From Candidatus Gastranaerophilales bacterium (GTDB taxonomy: Bacteria > Cyanobacteriota > Vampirovibrionia > Gastranaerophilales > Gastranaerophilaceae): 42,854 nucleotides of DNA. Below, in pieces: positions 14,579 through 22,983 of this stretch. Positions within the stretch are counted from its first letter, which is position 1; every line of letters starts with the position of its first letter. A model generated the notes under the pieces. It was not told where the DNA came from and did not search any database. It saw only the letters and a list, made by a program, of their open reading frames with translations. The stretch is from contig CALVBN010000001.1 of assembly GCA_944325785.1 (NCBI GenBank), positions 505,002-547,855 of the forward strand, read 5' to 3'. The position numbers and the translations under genes are program-made.

Positions 14579-16417
14579 TTAAACTCCCAGCGATGGCGCT
14601 ATCTGTATAAATGTTCTAACCAAATCCGCATCCCATTGAGTACCGGCGCCTTCTTCCAGAATAGAGATTGCTTTTTCTATATTCATACCGCGTCTGTATG
14701 GTCTGTCGCTGATTAAAGCGTGATAAGTATCGGCAATTGCAACTATTTTCGCTGAAAGCGGAATATCACCGTTTGATAACCCTTCCGGATAGCCTTTGCC
14801 GTCAATTCTTTCGTGGTGGTATTTTACTATCGGAATCAAATCCCTTAAAGACGGATTCGGAGTCAGCACTTTTTCAGCGCCTATTGTCGGGTGCTGTTTC
14901 ATAATTGCCCATTCTTCATCAGAAAGCGGTCCTTCTTTCTTCAGCACAGTTTCCGGAATACCGATTTTTCCTACATCATGAAGAAGCGCGCCTAGTTTTA
15001 TCCGCTCAACCTCCTTTTCCGGCAGATTGATTGCCCTTGCAAGAGCCTCTGAAAATTTGGATACAGAAGTTGAATGACCTTTGGTATACGGGTCTTTTGC
15101 ATCAATTGCGCTTGCAAGAGATGTGGCAATTTCGGATATTCTAGCGCCTGATTGAGCATGATCTTCATTAAATTTTGTAATCAACTCTTCTTCAAAGTTT
15201 ATCCCAAGCTGAGCGTGTCTTTTTGTCAAAACCTCTGCATAAGATTTTAACGCTGCGCCGTCCCAGAAATTATAATCAGAAGAGCTTATAATTGCAGACA
15301 TGCCGTCCTTATACCCTTTTGCCTGTGAAATATACATTGCCTGTTCTGCAAGAATTAATAATTTTTCTTTATCATCTGCACAATTTGGATAAGTAGAAAT
15401 ACCGACAGAAACCTTAACCGGTCCGATATCGTCTATAAAACAGCAGGATAGAGAATAGGTCAAATATTCTGCAATATATTTAGCCTGCGCATCAGATGTA
15501 TTAGGGAGTATTATAGCAATTTCATCTCCGCCGTAACGCCCCGCAATGTCGCCTTCACGAATATTCTGCCGGACTTTTTCAGCAACAACTTTAATCACCT
15601 CATCGCCCTTAGCATGCCCGAGTTCGCGGTTAATCTTGGTTATATTGCACACATCCATCATAACTACCGAAAGCTCCTGCTTATTCAATTGGGCGCGTGA
15701 AATTTCATTGGACAAAATTTCCTGGAAACCTCTATGACTGTAGAGCAGGGTTAAATTATCCGTATTAATATACCCCTCGCTTGTTTCCAGAAGCTCCAAA
15801 TTATGTGCATACAAAGCTGAATAATTAGCAATAAGGGTATATAAGCCTATGTTCTGCCGTGCATTATTATCTTCTATTATTAATACTCCAATACACTTAT
15901 TTACTGAAACAAGCGGAAGAATAGCCACAGCGTGATTTCTATAATACGAAAGCTTTAAGAAATCGACATCATCTTTAAAGACCGCCTTCTTTTCGTTAAA
16001 GACCTGCACTATAGGATTATCTATATCTTTTAAAAACACCTTTGTAGAGTATACATTGCCTAATTTATCCTGCAGTCTTAAATTCATGCAGTTAGATTTT
16101 TCTTTAAACAGCCCGACTGCAATAAAATCCGAATCTATACTCTGATTAATAATAGAATATACTTTTGAGAAAAACTCGTTTAATGTCGTTATTCCCGTAA
16201 TTTTAACCAACTCATCAACAATTATTTTATAGTTTAGGGTAAGCCCTTTTTCATTATTGAAATTCTTATTTTGCGGGCTTCCCAGGGCTGACATGCAATT
16301 ATTAAAAGTCAAAGCATTAACCTTTGACACCAGCCTTTCTTGAGAAATCGGCGAGGTTACGGGGCTTTTTTCTGAAAGATTTGTAATTTTATTTACGGTA
16401 TTTTTTTCTTTATTCAC
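14579..16417 (-). CDS. GAF-GGDEF-HD-GYP c-di-GMP signalling protein
   Basis: A 612-residue cytoplasmic protein with three domains: GAF-like sensor (about 70-205), GGDEF (about 215-370) and HD-GYP phosphodiesterase (about 430-610). The HD-GYP part is intact: HDVGKIG with the HD pair at 480-481, HHERIDGKGYP and IADTYHALISDRPYR, so c-di-GMP hydrolysis is likely. The GGDEF domain is partly degenerate: RYGGDEI replaces GGDEF, and the metal/phosphate segment reads DVCNITKIN, lacking the usual Phe-Lys, although an I-site REGD is present. It may be a regulatory nucleotide-binding domain. The start codon is GTG (16417) after AAGGTGGAT; an ATG 5 nt upstream is out of frame. Confidence 0.9.
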   Translation of the reverse strand: MNKEKNTVNKITNLSEKSPVTSPISQERLVSKVNALTFNNCMSALGSPQNKNFNNEKGLTLNYKIIVDELVKITGITTLNEFFSKVYSIINQSIDSDFIAVGLFKEKSNCMNLRLQDKLGNVYSTKVFLKDIDNPIVQVFNEKKAVFKDDVDFLKLSYYRNHAVAILPLVSVNKCIGVLIIEDNNARQNIGLYTLIANYSALYAHNLELLETSEGYINTDNLTLLYSHRGFQEILSNEISRAQLNKQELSVVMMDVCNITKINRELGHAKGDEVIKVVAEKVRQNIREGDIAGRYGGDEIAIILPNTSDAQAKYIAEYLTYSLSCCFIDDIGPVKVSVGISTYPNCADDKEKLLILAEQAMYISQAKGYKDGMSAIISSSDYNFWDGAALKSYAEVLTKRHAQLGINFEEELITKFNEDHAQSGARISEIATSLASAIDAKDPYTKGHSTSVSKFSEALARAINLPEKEVERIKLGALLHDVGKIGIPETVLKKEGPLSDEEWAIMKQHPTIGAEKVLTPNPSLRDLIPIVKYHHERIDGKGYPEGLSNGDIPLSAKIVAIADTYHALISDRPYRRGMNIEKAISILEEGAGTQWDADLVRTFIQIAPSLGV

Positions 16418-16588
16418 ACATCCACCTTCAGACTATAAGAATATAAAACTTGAGAATTAAAAAAATTGATTAAATATTACAAAAAATTTACATACAAATT
16501 GAATTATCCCTTCAATTCATATATTAACATTTTTTTTAACTTTTTCCACCTAAAATAAAAACTTTTTTACAAATGTTAATAAGGAATG

Positions 16589-17791
16589 CTATGCCAGAAT
16601 TGCAACAGGAGTACTGACAGACTGATTATATCTGTATTGAGGCAGAACAAATGTAAAAGTATTAGTATTCCTACCGTCTGTAGATGCAAAAATCTGCCCC
16701 TTGTGGCTGTTAATAATCTTTTTACACAAATATAACCCGATACCGTTCCCGACAGAAGTGTACCTCTGAGGACCCTCTGCACAGCGGTCAAACATAGTTA
16801 AGCATTCCCTTTGAGAAAGAGTCATGCCGGTACTTTGTATTGAAAAATGAACAGATTCTGTATCACTATAAACTTTCACACAAATTGTTTCATTTTTATA
16901 AGAATATAATACCGCATTGGATAAAAGGTGTATAATGACTTGTTTTAACTTTGTTTTATCTGCTTCTATCCATAGATTATCCGGCATATTTATTTCCAAA
17001 ACCAAGCCCTTTTCGTCAGCAATACTGATAATTTCATCTGCACAATTACTGACAAGACCGGATAAGTTGAATTTAGTATACCATACAGCCTGTTCACCGT
17101 TTTCAAATCTATAAGTATTTAAAACCATTGAAATCATTTCAAGCATATATTTGCAAGACTGTTGGATTTGAGATACCATCTCTTTTTGTGCATCCTCCAG
17201 ACTGCCCAGAGCTTCATTATGAAGAAGTTCTAATGCCCTCAGCTGTGCCAGAGTCGGAACCTTTAAATCATGAATTAATGTTTCAACAAAATATTCCTTT
17301 TGTTTTTTCAATTCCTTTTCTGATTCAATGTTCTCAAAGATTACAACTATATACTTCACTCTGCCGTTTTTATCTATTACCGGTGATTTGCGAATTCTAT
17401 ACCAGAGTGTCTGGTTTAATAGGCTTACCTGCCGTTCCACAACTAACGTTTTTTGAGTCCTGCAGATTTCTTCATCCTCTTTCATTTCTTCTTTTATATA
17501 CTCATCCGAAAAAATATCAGAGAGCTTAATACATTCACTATCAGCAGCCCCGACAAGATTTTTGAACATAAAGCTTCCTATTACATAGTTTTCATGCAGG
17601 TCTTTCATATAAGCACATATCGGCATATTTTTAAGAAAACATTTGAATTGTTCTTCTTTTTCTTCAATATTACAGGAAGAAGAATTAAACAACGTTTCAA
17701 ATTCTGAAACTCGATTGGCTAATTTTTCTTTCTTGAGGCTATTTGATTTGATATGTATAACAGTATTTATTAAATCTTTTATAATACCCAT
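16589..17791 (-). CDS. PAS-domain sensor histidine kinase with atypical ATP-binding lid
   Basis: A 400-residue soluble protein without membrane segments. A short coiled coil (about 18-48) leads to a PAS domain (about 50-155). A HisKA-type dimerisation helix follows with LIHDLKVP, where His174 is the predicted phosphorylation site. The HATPase domain has an N-box with Asn292 (LLSNAVLYS) and a G2 box GNGIGLYLC (348-356). The G1 box, normally D-x-G-x-G, reads QSTGMT (319-324), so the Asp that contacts adenine seems to be Ser. Kinase activity is therefore uncertain. No response regulator gene with a receiver domain is adjacent. The nearest regulator is the lone HTH gene beyond folP. Confidence 0.85.
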   Translation of the reverse strand: MGIIKDLINTVIHIKSNSLKKEKLANRVSEFETLFNSSSCNIEEKEEQFKCFLKNMPICAYMKDLHENYVIGSFMFKNLVGAADSECIKLSDIFSDEYIKEEMKEDEEICRTQKTLVVERQVSLLNQTLWYRIRKSPVIDKNGRVKYIVVIFENIESEKELKKQKEYFVETLIHDLKVPTLAQLRALELLHNEALGSLEDAQKEMVSQIQQSCKYMLEMISMVLNTYRFENGEQAVWYTKFNLSGLVSNCADEIISIADEKGLVLEINMPDNLWIEADKTKLKQVIIHLLSNAVLYSYKNETICVKVYSDTESVHFSIQSTGMTLSQRECLTMFDRCAEGPQRYTSVGNGIGLYLCKKIINSHKGQIFASTDGRNTNTFTFVLPQYRYNQSVSTPVAILA

Positions 17792-17872
17792 GATTCAATT
17801 CTCTTTTAAAACTGTATTGAACATATTACATTAGATAATTTATAATATAAATTACCTAAGTGGGTAAGAATT

Positions 17873-19000
17873 TTAAACAAGATTTAACAAACTTTTGTGC
17901 AGTTTAACGTTGTGAACACGCAAAAAGTCAACATTTTTAAGAATCAAGGAATATGCAAGAGCTGCAGACATGGCATCCTTTAAATCATTATCGTTATCAC
18001 TAATACCAAGCAGGCTCTTTCTTGACACTCCAATCATTACAGGACAGCCTAAAGCATAAAATTCTTCAATACGGTTTAAAATTTCAAAATTATGTTCCTG
18101 CGTCTTGCCAAACCCTATTCCGGGGTCAATTATAATATTATTTATGCCCTCTTCCCGCGCAGTTTCAATTTTTGACTTTAGACTGAAAAAAATTTCTTCT
18201 ATAACATTGTTATAACAGGGTCTATTCTGCATATTCTGCGGGGAGCCTTTGGAATGCTGAATTATTACTGATGCATTATGCTTTGACACAACTTTGGGCA
18301 TGTTAGAGTCACAATCAAAACCGGACACGTCATTAATAATAACCGAACCGTTAGTTAAAGCATAGTCTGCAACCTCTGCACTTCTGGTATCAATACTTAT
18401 AGGAAGTTTTATATTCTCTTTGGCAATAAATTCTAAGACCGGTCTTAACCTGCATATCTGCTCTTCTGCTTCAACAGGTTCTGAATAAGGTCTTGTAGAC
18501 TCTGCACCGATATCAATTATATCTGCTCCGTCCTCTATTAACTTCATAAGCTGATTAATTGCATCTGAGGGATTATAGTACTTTCCGCCGTCAGAAAACG
18601 AATCCGGCGTTACATTTAAAATCCCTGCGATTTGGGTTTTGCACTCGTGTTTTAATTCCAAAATCTTTTTTAGTTCTATAGAAAGCTGTGCCAGTTTAAA
18701 AGGCTGATATTTAAGTTTGTCAGCTATTTTATTCAGATGCGATACACTTCCGCATAATATTACATCCGATTTTTCAGCCTTCCCTGTTACAACATCTCTA
18801 TTTACCGCACAATCAGTCCCCAGACTCAAAGCTGTCTGTTTCAGTATATTTGCCTGTGCTGAAGATAGGCCGTATATTTTCAAATTTTTATACCTAAACT
18901 TATCACAAGCTTTCGGGATATAAGAATTATCAAACCCGATTTCTTTTAGTTCAGACTCAATACCCGTTTTTGGAACTTCTTTAATACAAAAATAATCCAT
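17873..19000 (-). CDS. folP: Dihydropteroate synthase with N-terminal extension
   Basis: A 375-residue enzyme that condenses p-aminobenzoate with dihydropterin pyrophosphate in folate synthesis. The catalytic barrel begins near residue 120 with AGILNVTPDSFSDGG, followed by DIIDIGAESTRPYS and later DPGIGFGKT and GVSRKS, all classical DHPS motifs. An additional ~115-residue N-terminal domain is present, as in the long DHPS forms of some clostridia and thermophiles. The ATG at 19000 is preferred over the TTG two codons upstream, which would have no spacing to any ribosome binding site. No Shine-Dalgarno sequence is visible. An extended -10 (TGC TAAAAT) lies exactly 6 nt before the ATG. Confidence 0.93.
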   Translation of the reverse strand: MDYFCIKEVPKTGIESELKEIGFDNSYIPKACDKFRYKNLKIYGLSSAQANILKQTALSLGTDCAVNRDVVTGKAEKSDVILCGSVSHLNKIADKLKYQPFKLAQLSIELKKILELKHECKTQIAGILNVTPDSFSDGGKYYNPSDAINQLMKLIEDGADIIDIGAESTRPYSEPVEAEEQICRLRPVLEFIAKENIKLPISIDTRSAEVADYALTNGSVIINDVSGFDCDSNMPKVVSKHNASVIIQHSKGSPQNMQNRPCYNNVIEEIFFSLKSKIETAREEGINNIIIDPGIGFGKTQEHNFEILNRIEEFYALGCPVMIGVSRKSLLGISDNDNDLKDAMSAALAYSLILKNVDFLRVHNVKLHKSLLNLV

Positions 19001-19006
19001 GCCCAA

Positions 19007-19015
19007 ATTTTAGCA
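19007..19015 (-). promoter_or_regulatory. Extended -10 element for a leaderless folP transcript
   Basis: On the minus strand TGC TAAAAT ends exactly 6 nt before the folP ATG, so the predicted start site coincides with the start codon. Five of six bases match TATAAT, and the TGn extension is present. It lies just downstream of the HTH gene stop codon. Confidence 0.4.
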
Positions 19016-19025
19016 CAAAAATAAA

Positions 19026-19226
19026 TTAGACTTCTATAAGCTGAAGAGTAATCGCTTTCACGACAGCCTGCACTCTATTATGAGCGTTAAGCTTTTTATA
19101 AATAGACTCCAGATGAGCTTTTGTTGTGGCAATAGATATATTCAGCTCTTCTGCAATTTCTTTATTAATCATACCTTTTGCAACCAATTCCAAAACGCAT
19201 AATTCTTGTTTTGTTAACTTACTCAT
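19026..19226 (-). CDS. Stand-alone LuxR/GerE-type HTH DNA-binding protein
   Basis: A 66-residue protein consisting almost entirely of one LuxR_C/GerE helix-turn-helix: LTKQELCVLELVAKGMINKE, then EIAEELNISIATTKAHLESI and KLNAHNRVQAV. It has no receiver or ligand-binding domain. The start at 19226 follows GAGGGTG by 3-4 nt. The longer frame at 19238 uses a TTG lying at that ribosome binding site. Such minimal regulators can dimerise and bind promoters on their own, or act with full-length response regulators. It is 25 nt upstream of folP on the same strand, but the folP promoter suggests separate expression. The target genes cannot be deduced. Confidence 0.88.
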   Translation of the reverse strand: MSKLTKQELCVLELVAKGMINKEIAEELNISIATTKAHLESIYKKLNAHNRVQAVVKAITLQLIEV

Positions 19227-19530
19227 AATCACCCTCAAAAGTTCCTAGTATAATTTTCATATAAAAAACCATAAAGTGTCTATCAGCCGTTTGGCTATTT
19301 TTCTAAAACACTTGAAAATAAAGGAATAATATGACATAATGATAGTACTTTATATAGGTGTTTATTTTGTTCCTACATTTTTATAAATAGGGAGAGTAAG
19401 CTCTATAATTATTGAAGTATACCCGCCGATACAAAATCGCCAGCGGGAAACGGATTGATTGAGGCACTCACCCACCTGCGAGACCGGCAGGTAACAAAAT
19501 CGCACTTATATAAAGTTTTTTTATTTTTAT

Positions 19531-19562
19531 TTTTCTTTCTTTTTTGCGATATAAAAGAGGGA
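19531..19562 (+). repeat. Truncated left end of the ~200-bp repeat
   Basis: TTTTCTTTCTTTTTTGCGAT and the following ATAAAAGAGG match the left end of the full repeat copies at 3008 and 19593. It lies about 60 bp upstream of copy B in the same orientation. Confidence 0.45.
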
Positions 19563-19592
19563 TGGAGTGTTGATTTTTCATTTTCAATCATA

Positions 19593-19792
19593 TTTAACAT
19601 TTCTTTCTCTTTTTTGCGTTGAAAAGAGATAGAAACGTTAGCAAAGAAAGAGAAACACGCACTGTTTCCTGCACCCTGACGGGTGCGGATTGAATGGATG
19701 TTGCAGGCAAGCCTGCACTCTTGCGCTCGCTATCGTTATGCTGGCGCATAACACGCTCGCGGGGTGCAAGATGCGTTATTGAGAGGATTTTA
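19593..19792 (+). repeat. Dispersed ~200-bp structured intergenic repeat, copy B
   Basis: Full-length match to copy A at 3008-3208, in the same orientation, with about one difference per eight to ten bases and essentially no indels. The hairpins are preserved: GCACCCTGACGGGTGC, GCAGGCAAGCCTGC and GTTATGC-TGGC-GCATAAC. Where the copies differ in the stem CACCC/GGGTG region pairing is kept or improved, suggesting the structure matters. Confidence 0.75.
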
Positions 19793-19950
19793 AATAATAT
19801 TTTATATATATTTTTAGGGGTACACCTTCCGGTTCAACGTCATTCAAAGGTACGGAGATTATTGTTAGGCAATGCCTAACCTACAGTTTGTTAATAGAAA
19901 CTCCTGACTAGGATAAATATAATTGTCGGGCGTCACAACTCCAAGTTTCG

Positions 19951-20056
19951 CGTCATTCAGAGGCTCGTAAGAGCCGAAAAATCTCTAATTCTTCGCTTCA
20001 CTCCTCACGCCTCACCCTTCACGCAAGCAACAGCTGTTTTCATCCTCTGAATGACG
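19951..20056. repeat. Inverted repeat of REP-like type
   Basis: CGTCATTCAGAGG (19951-19963) is the exact reverse complement of CCTCTGAATGACG (20044-20056). The intervening sequence includes ATTCTTCGCTTCACTCC-type bases, like the widespread bacterial repeat with CGTCATTC...GAAGAATCTC ends. A related single arm is at 27022-27047. Confidence 0.6.
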
Positions 20057-20096
20057 GTTTGTTGGCTGAACGCAAAGCCTGGCGCATCCCCTCACC

Positions 20097-21461
20097 TCAA
20101 CAAAAATTAAACTTCTTTAATTCTTCAAGTCTGTCAAGATTATCTGTTTCAAAATAAATTCTAAGCAAAGGCTCAGTTCCGCTCGGACGGACTAAAATCT
20201 TTGTATTATCTCCGAGCATTAATTTTACGCCATCCTTAGTATTTATTGACGTCACTGTATAACCGCCGACTTCCGTAAGAGTCTTTGCCTTTTCTATAAT
20301 GGGCTTAACCTTCTCTTGATTATCCAATTTTAAATCTATTCTATCAGTGTAAAAATGACAGCCGGCAAGGGCGTATATTTCCTCTTGAAGCTCTGAGAGT
20401 GTTTTTCCGGATGCAGACATTGCTTCAAGTATAAGCAGGTTTGCAATAAGCCCATCTTTTTCCGGAATATGCCCCTGTATACTTAAACCGCCGGAATCTT
20501 CTCCGCCGATTATAACCTTATTATTGCGCATTGCTTCACCTACATGCTTAAAGCCGACAGCCGTTTCTATGACGGGAATGCTCAGTTTTGAAGCAACTTT
20601 ATCTATTAAAATACTTGAACCGACAGTCTTGACTACTGCTCCAGTAATCCCCTTGTTAATAAGATGCCGTAATAATATTGAAATTATTACATCCGGAGAA
20701 ACATATTCACCTTTTTCGTTAATTACCCCAAACCTGTCAGCGTCACCATCATTCGCAAACCCTATTGTATTAGGGGTATTTTTAACCTTCTCTATCAGCT
20801 CTGCTAAGTATTTCGGCTTCGGATCCGGCATTCCGCCCCCAAAATTCACATCGTGAAACATATGCAGAGAATCAAATTTTATTCCTTCTGCTTTTAATAT
20901 TTCGTCAAAATAACCGATTGATGCTGAATATAGCCCGTCAAAAATTATATTTGTTTTTAAGTTTTTAATTATTTCAAAATCAACCAGCGTATTAATATGT
21001 TCATAATATTTTGGGGCAAAATCAACCTTCTGAATAGAGCCGGAGCCGTCCGGATAATCCAAGTCAAGATTTCTGACAATTTCATCAGTTATATCACTTG
21101 TTGCAGGTCCCGCATAGTCCGGAATAAACTTCATCCCCAGATATTCCGGCGGGTTATGAGATGCCGTAAACATAATTGCACAGGCGTTTTTCTCCAGAGC
21201 ATTATAAGCCAGCACAGGAGTCGGAACCACTCTTGTTGAATAAAAAACGTTAAATCCTTTATTCTTCAATATTTCTGCTGATAAAAGCGAAAACTCATCC
21301 GCTTTGTTTCTCGGGTCGTATCCTATAAGAATAGGCTTCTCTAAACCGAAATTATCAATAACATACTTGCCGATAGCAAGCGAAACTCTTTTCACATTCT
21401 CTTCGGTAAAATCTTTTCCTACTATAGCTCTCCAGCCGTCCGTACCAAATTTTATAGACAA
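20097..21461 (-). CDS. Phosphoglucomutase/phosphomannomutase family phosphohexomutase
   Basis: A 454-residue alpha-D-phosphohexomutase that interconverts hexose 1- and 6-phosphates for polysaccharide or cell-wall precursor synthesis. The N-terminal FGTDGWR motif (5-11) and the catalytic loop TASHNPP with Ser101 are present. The metal-binding DGDADRFG lies near residue 240 and the phosphate-binding RPSGTEPLLR near 428. All four domains appear complete. Substrate preference (glucose, mannose or glucosamine) cannot be read from sequence, but the overall form resembles the cyanobacterial enzymes. The start is TTG (21461), 7 nt after AAAAGGAG; an ATG inside the spacer is out of frame. It is preceded by a terminator and so is probably its own unit. 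Confidence 0.9.
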   Translation of the reverse strand: MSIKFGTDGWRAIVGKDFTEENVKRVSLAIGKYVIDNFGLEKPILIGYDPRNKADEFSLLSAEILKNKGFNVFYSTRVVPTPVLAYNALEKNACAIMFTASHNPPEYLGMKFIPDYAGPATSDITDEIVRNLDLDYPDGSGSIQKVDFAPKYYEHINTLVDFEIIKNLKTNIIFDGLYSASIGYFDEILKAEGIKFDSLHMFHDVNFGGGMPDPKPKYLAELIEKVKNTPNTIGFANDGDADRFGVINEKGEYVSPDVIISILLRHLINKGITGAVVKTVGSSILIDKVASKLSIPVIETAVGFKHVGEAMRNNKVIIGGEDSGGLSIQGHIPEKDGLIANLLILEAMSASGKTLSELQEEIYALAGCHFYTDRIDLKLDNQEKVKPIIEKAKTLTEVGGYTVTSINTKDGVKLMLGDNTKILVRPSGTEPLLRIYFETDNLDRLEELKKFNFC

Positions 21462-21513
21462 AATACATCTCCTTTTTTATTATTTTAACACAATTAGACG
21501 CACAAAATCTTTC

Positions 21514-21551
21514 AAAAAAAAGGTACACATATAGCTATATGTGTACCTTTT
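21514..21551 (-). terminator. Intrinsic terminator downstream of the 117-residue secreted protein gene
   Basis: A perfect 34-bp palindrome (AAAAGGTACACATATAG and its complement) is followed on the minus strand by a run of T. It separates the secreted protein gene from the phosphohexomutase gene. Confidence 0.8.
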
Positions 21552-21568
21552 GAGCTTAAATATGAAAT

Positions 21569-21922
21569 CTATTTTGCAACTTTTACATTCATATAGTCAA
21601 TTGCATAGTCCGTTCCTTCAGCATTCTGCGTGAAGACAAGCGGAATTCTTGCAGTAGCTTTGCAAGCTTTTACCGTCCAAATTTCACTCCAAGTGTTATT
21701 TTCTTTTGCCTTGCTTACTTCTGTATTCGCAATTTTAAAATCCTGGCATCCCTGCTCTGCTACTCTTAATGAGTAATAATAAACAGGCATCATTACATCA
21801 GCTTGCAGTTTAGAATCCGTAATTGTTTTGCCGGGAAGAGGCAATGTCTTATCAAAATTGTATGCAAATACTGTTGTAGCACTTAGTGCCATTAATAATA
21901 ACATTATTTTTAATTTAGACAT
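21569..21922 (-). CDS. Small secreted protein of unknown function
   Basis: A 117-residue protein with a Sec signal peptide (MSKLKIMLLLMALSATTVFA, cleavage after residue 20). The mature part is about 97 residues, mostly beta-like, with two cysteines (EQGCQDF and VKACKAT) that could form a disulphide. The C-terminal strands read ARIPLVFTQ and DYMNVKVAK. No family is recognised. I start at 21922 (ATG AGT), 8 nt after AAAGGAG; the longer in-frame ATG at 21940 places that ribosome binding site inside the coding sequence. A strong terminator follows it, and the SPFH gene lies upstream in the same direction. Confidence 0.78.
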   Translation of the reverse strand: MSKLKIMLLLMALSATTVFAYNFDKTLPLPGKTITDSKLQADVMMPVYYYSLRVAEQGCQDFKIANTEVSKAKENNTWSEIWTVKACKATARIPLVFTQNAEGTDYAIDYMNVKVAK

Positions 21923-21997
21923 AGGAAAAGCTCCTTTCATCGTTCTTAACTATTCTGTTCGTTAATCATACCATAAAACCTGCGATTTATACAAGCT

Positions 21998-22972
21998 TTA
22001 CTTATTTGAGTCAAACATCTGCTTTATACCATCTACAGAACTCAAGATTCCTGTTGCCTCATAAGGCATATAAACAATCTTGTTATCCTTTCCGCTCGTA
22101 ATGGTTTTCATTGTTTCCAGATACTTCATTGCGATAAGATATTTATCCGGTTGTCCTTTGTCTGCTAATGCTCCGATAATTCTTTGAATTGCTTCTTTTT
22201 CACCGTCAGCTTCCAGAATTCTTGCCTGCGCTACACCCTCAGCTCTTAGGATATTAGCCTGCTTTTCACCTTCTGCTCTGTTAATAGCAGCTTCCTTTTC
22301 ACCCTCAGCTTTAAGTACTGCAGATTTTTTAAGCCCTTCTGCCTCAAGAATTGCGGCACGTCTGTCACGTTCTGCCTTCATTTGTTTTTCCATTGCAGAC
22401 TGAATATCACTCGGCGGAATAATATCCTGCAGTTCTACTCTGTTAACTTTTACACCCCATTTGTTAGTCGCATCATCCAAGATTGCTCTTAGCTCATGGT
22501 TAATTTTATCTCTTGAAACCAAACTCTCATCCAAATCAAGCTGACCTACAAGGTTTCTCAAGTTAGTTTGTGTTAATTTTTCAATTGCATCCGGCAGATT
22601 TTGTATTTCATATACAGCTGATTTCGGATCAACAATCTGAAAATACAAAAGCGCATTAATACTGATTGAAACATTATCCTTAGTAATTACATTCTGGCGC
22701 GGGAAGTCATATACAGCTTCTCTTAAATCAATTTTTGTGCGTTTTTGAATAATAGCATAAGAAGTTCCGTCAAACCCTTTTTGAGTAACTTTCCAATCAA
22801 TGGCTCTCGGAGCTTCAATAATCGGTATTATAAAATTAAATCCGGATTGAAGAACTCTGTCAAATTTCCCCAGACGCTCTACAATGACAACTTCTGCCTG
22901 CTGAACGATAATAACACCCTTTGCAACAAAAATAATTGCAAGTACAATCAAAATAATTGATAACGAAATCAT
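21998..22972 (-). CDS. SPFH/stomatin-like membrane protein
   Basis: A 324-residue SPFH (stomatin/prohibitin/flotillin/HflK) protein. A single N-terminal transmembrane helix (about 2-25) precedes the SPFH domain (VERLGKFDRVLQSGFNFIIP, then DVTNKWG-like DDATNKWGVKVNRVELQDI). A long coiled coil with repeated EGEK/AEGEK units (about 205-265) and a C-terminal QPDKYLIAMKYLE segment follow, all typical of the slipin/QmcA class. These proteins form large membrane-associated oligomers that organise microdomains and control membrane proteases. It is the last gene of a three-gene unit: NfeD lies 11 nt upstream. NfeD-SPFH pairing is a well-known conserved association. Confidence 0.92.
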   Translation of the reverse strand: MISLSIILIVLAIIFVAKGVIIVQQAEVVIVERLGKFDRVLQSGFNFIIPIIEAPRAIDWKVTQKGFDGTSYAIIQKRTKIDLREAVYDFPRQNVITKDNVSISINALLYFQIVDPKSAVYEIQNLPDAIEKLTQTNLRNLVGQLDLDESLVSRDKINHELRAILDDATNKWGVKVNRVELQDIIPPSDIQSAMEKQMKAERDRRAAILEAEGLKKSAVLKAEGEKEAAINRAEGEKQANILRAEGVAQARILEADGEKEAIQRIIGALADKGQPDKYLIAMKYLETMKTITSGKDNKIVYMPYEATGILSSVDGIKQMFDSNK

Positions 22973-22983
22973 AAAACTCTCCC

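Larger units (their letters stand above)
19239..20096. other. Gene-free region packed with intergenic repeats
   Basis: About 860 bp between the HTH gene and the phosphohexomutase gene, with no credible gene on either strand. It includes a short inverted repeat (ACCTGC...GCAGGT near 19471-19490), a partial repeat copy (19531-19562), a full ~200-bp repeat copy B (19593-19792), and an inverted repeat built on CGTCATTCAGAGG (19951-20056). The region looks like a sink for repeats. Confidence 0.75.

Noticed and set aside
19820..19870. tRNA-like GGTTCAAC segment
   Set aside because: No acceptor stem or anticodon arm can be folded around it.
19409..19879. Frames in the 19.2-20.1 kb gap
   Set aside because: They overlap repeat copy B and its neighbours; the frame is not preserved in copy A.
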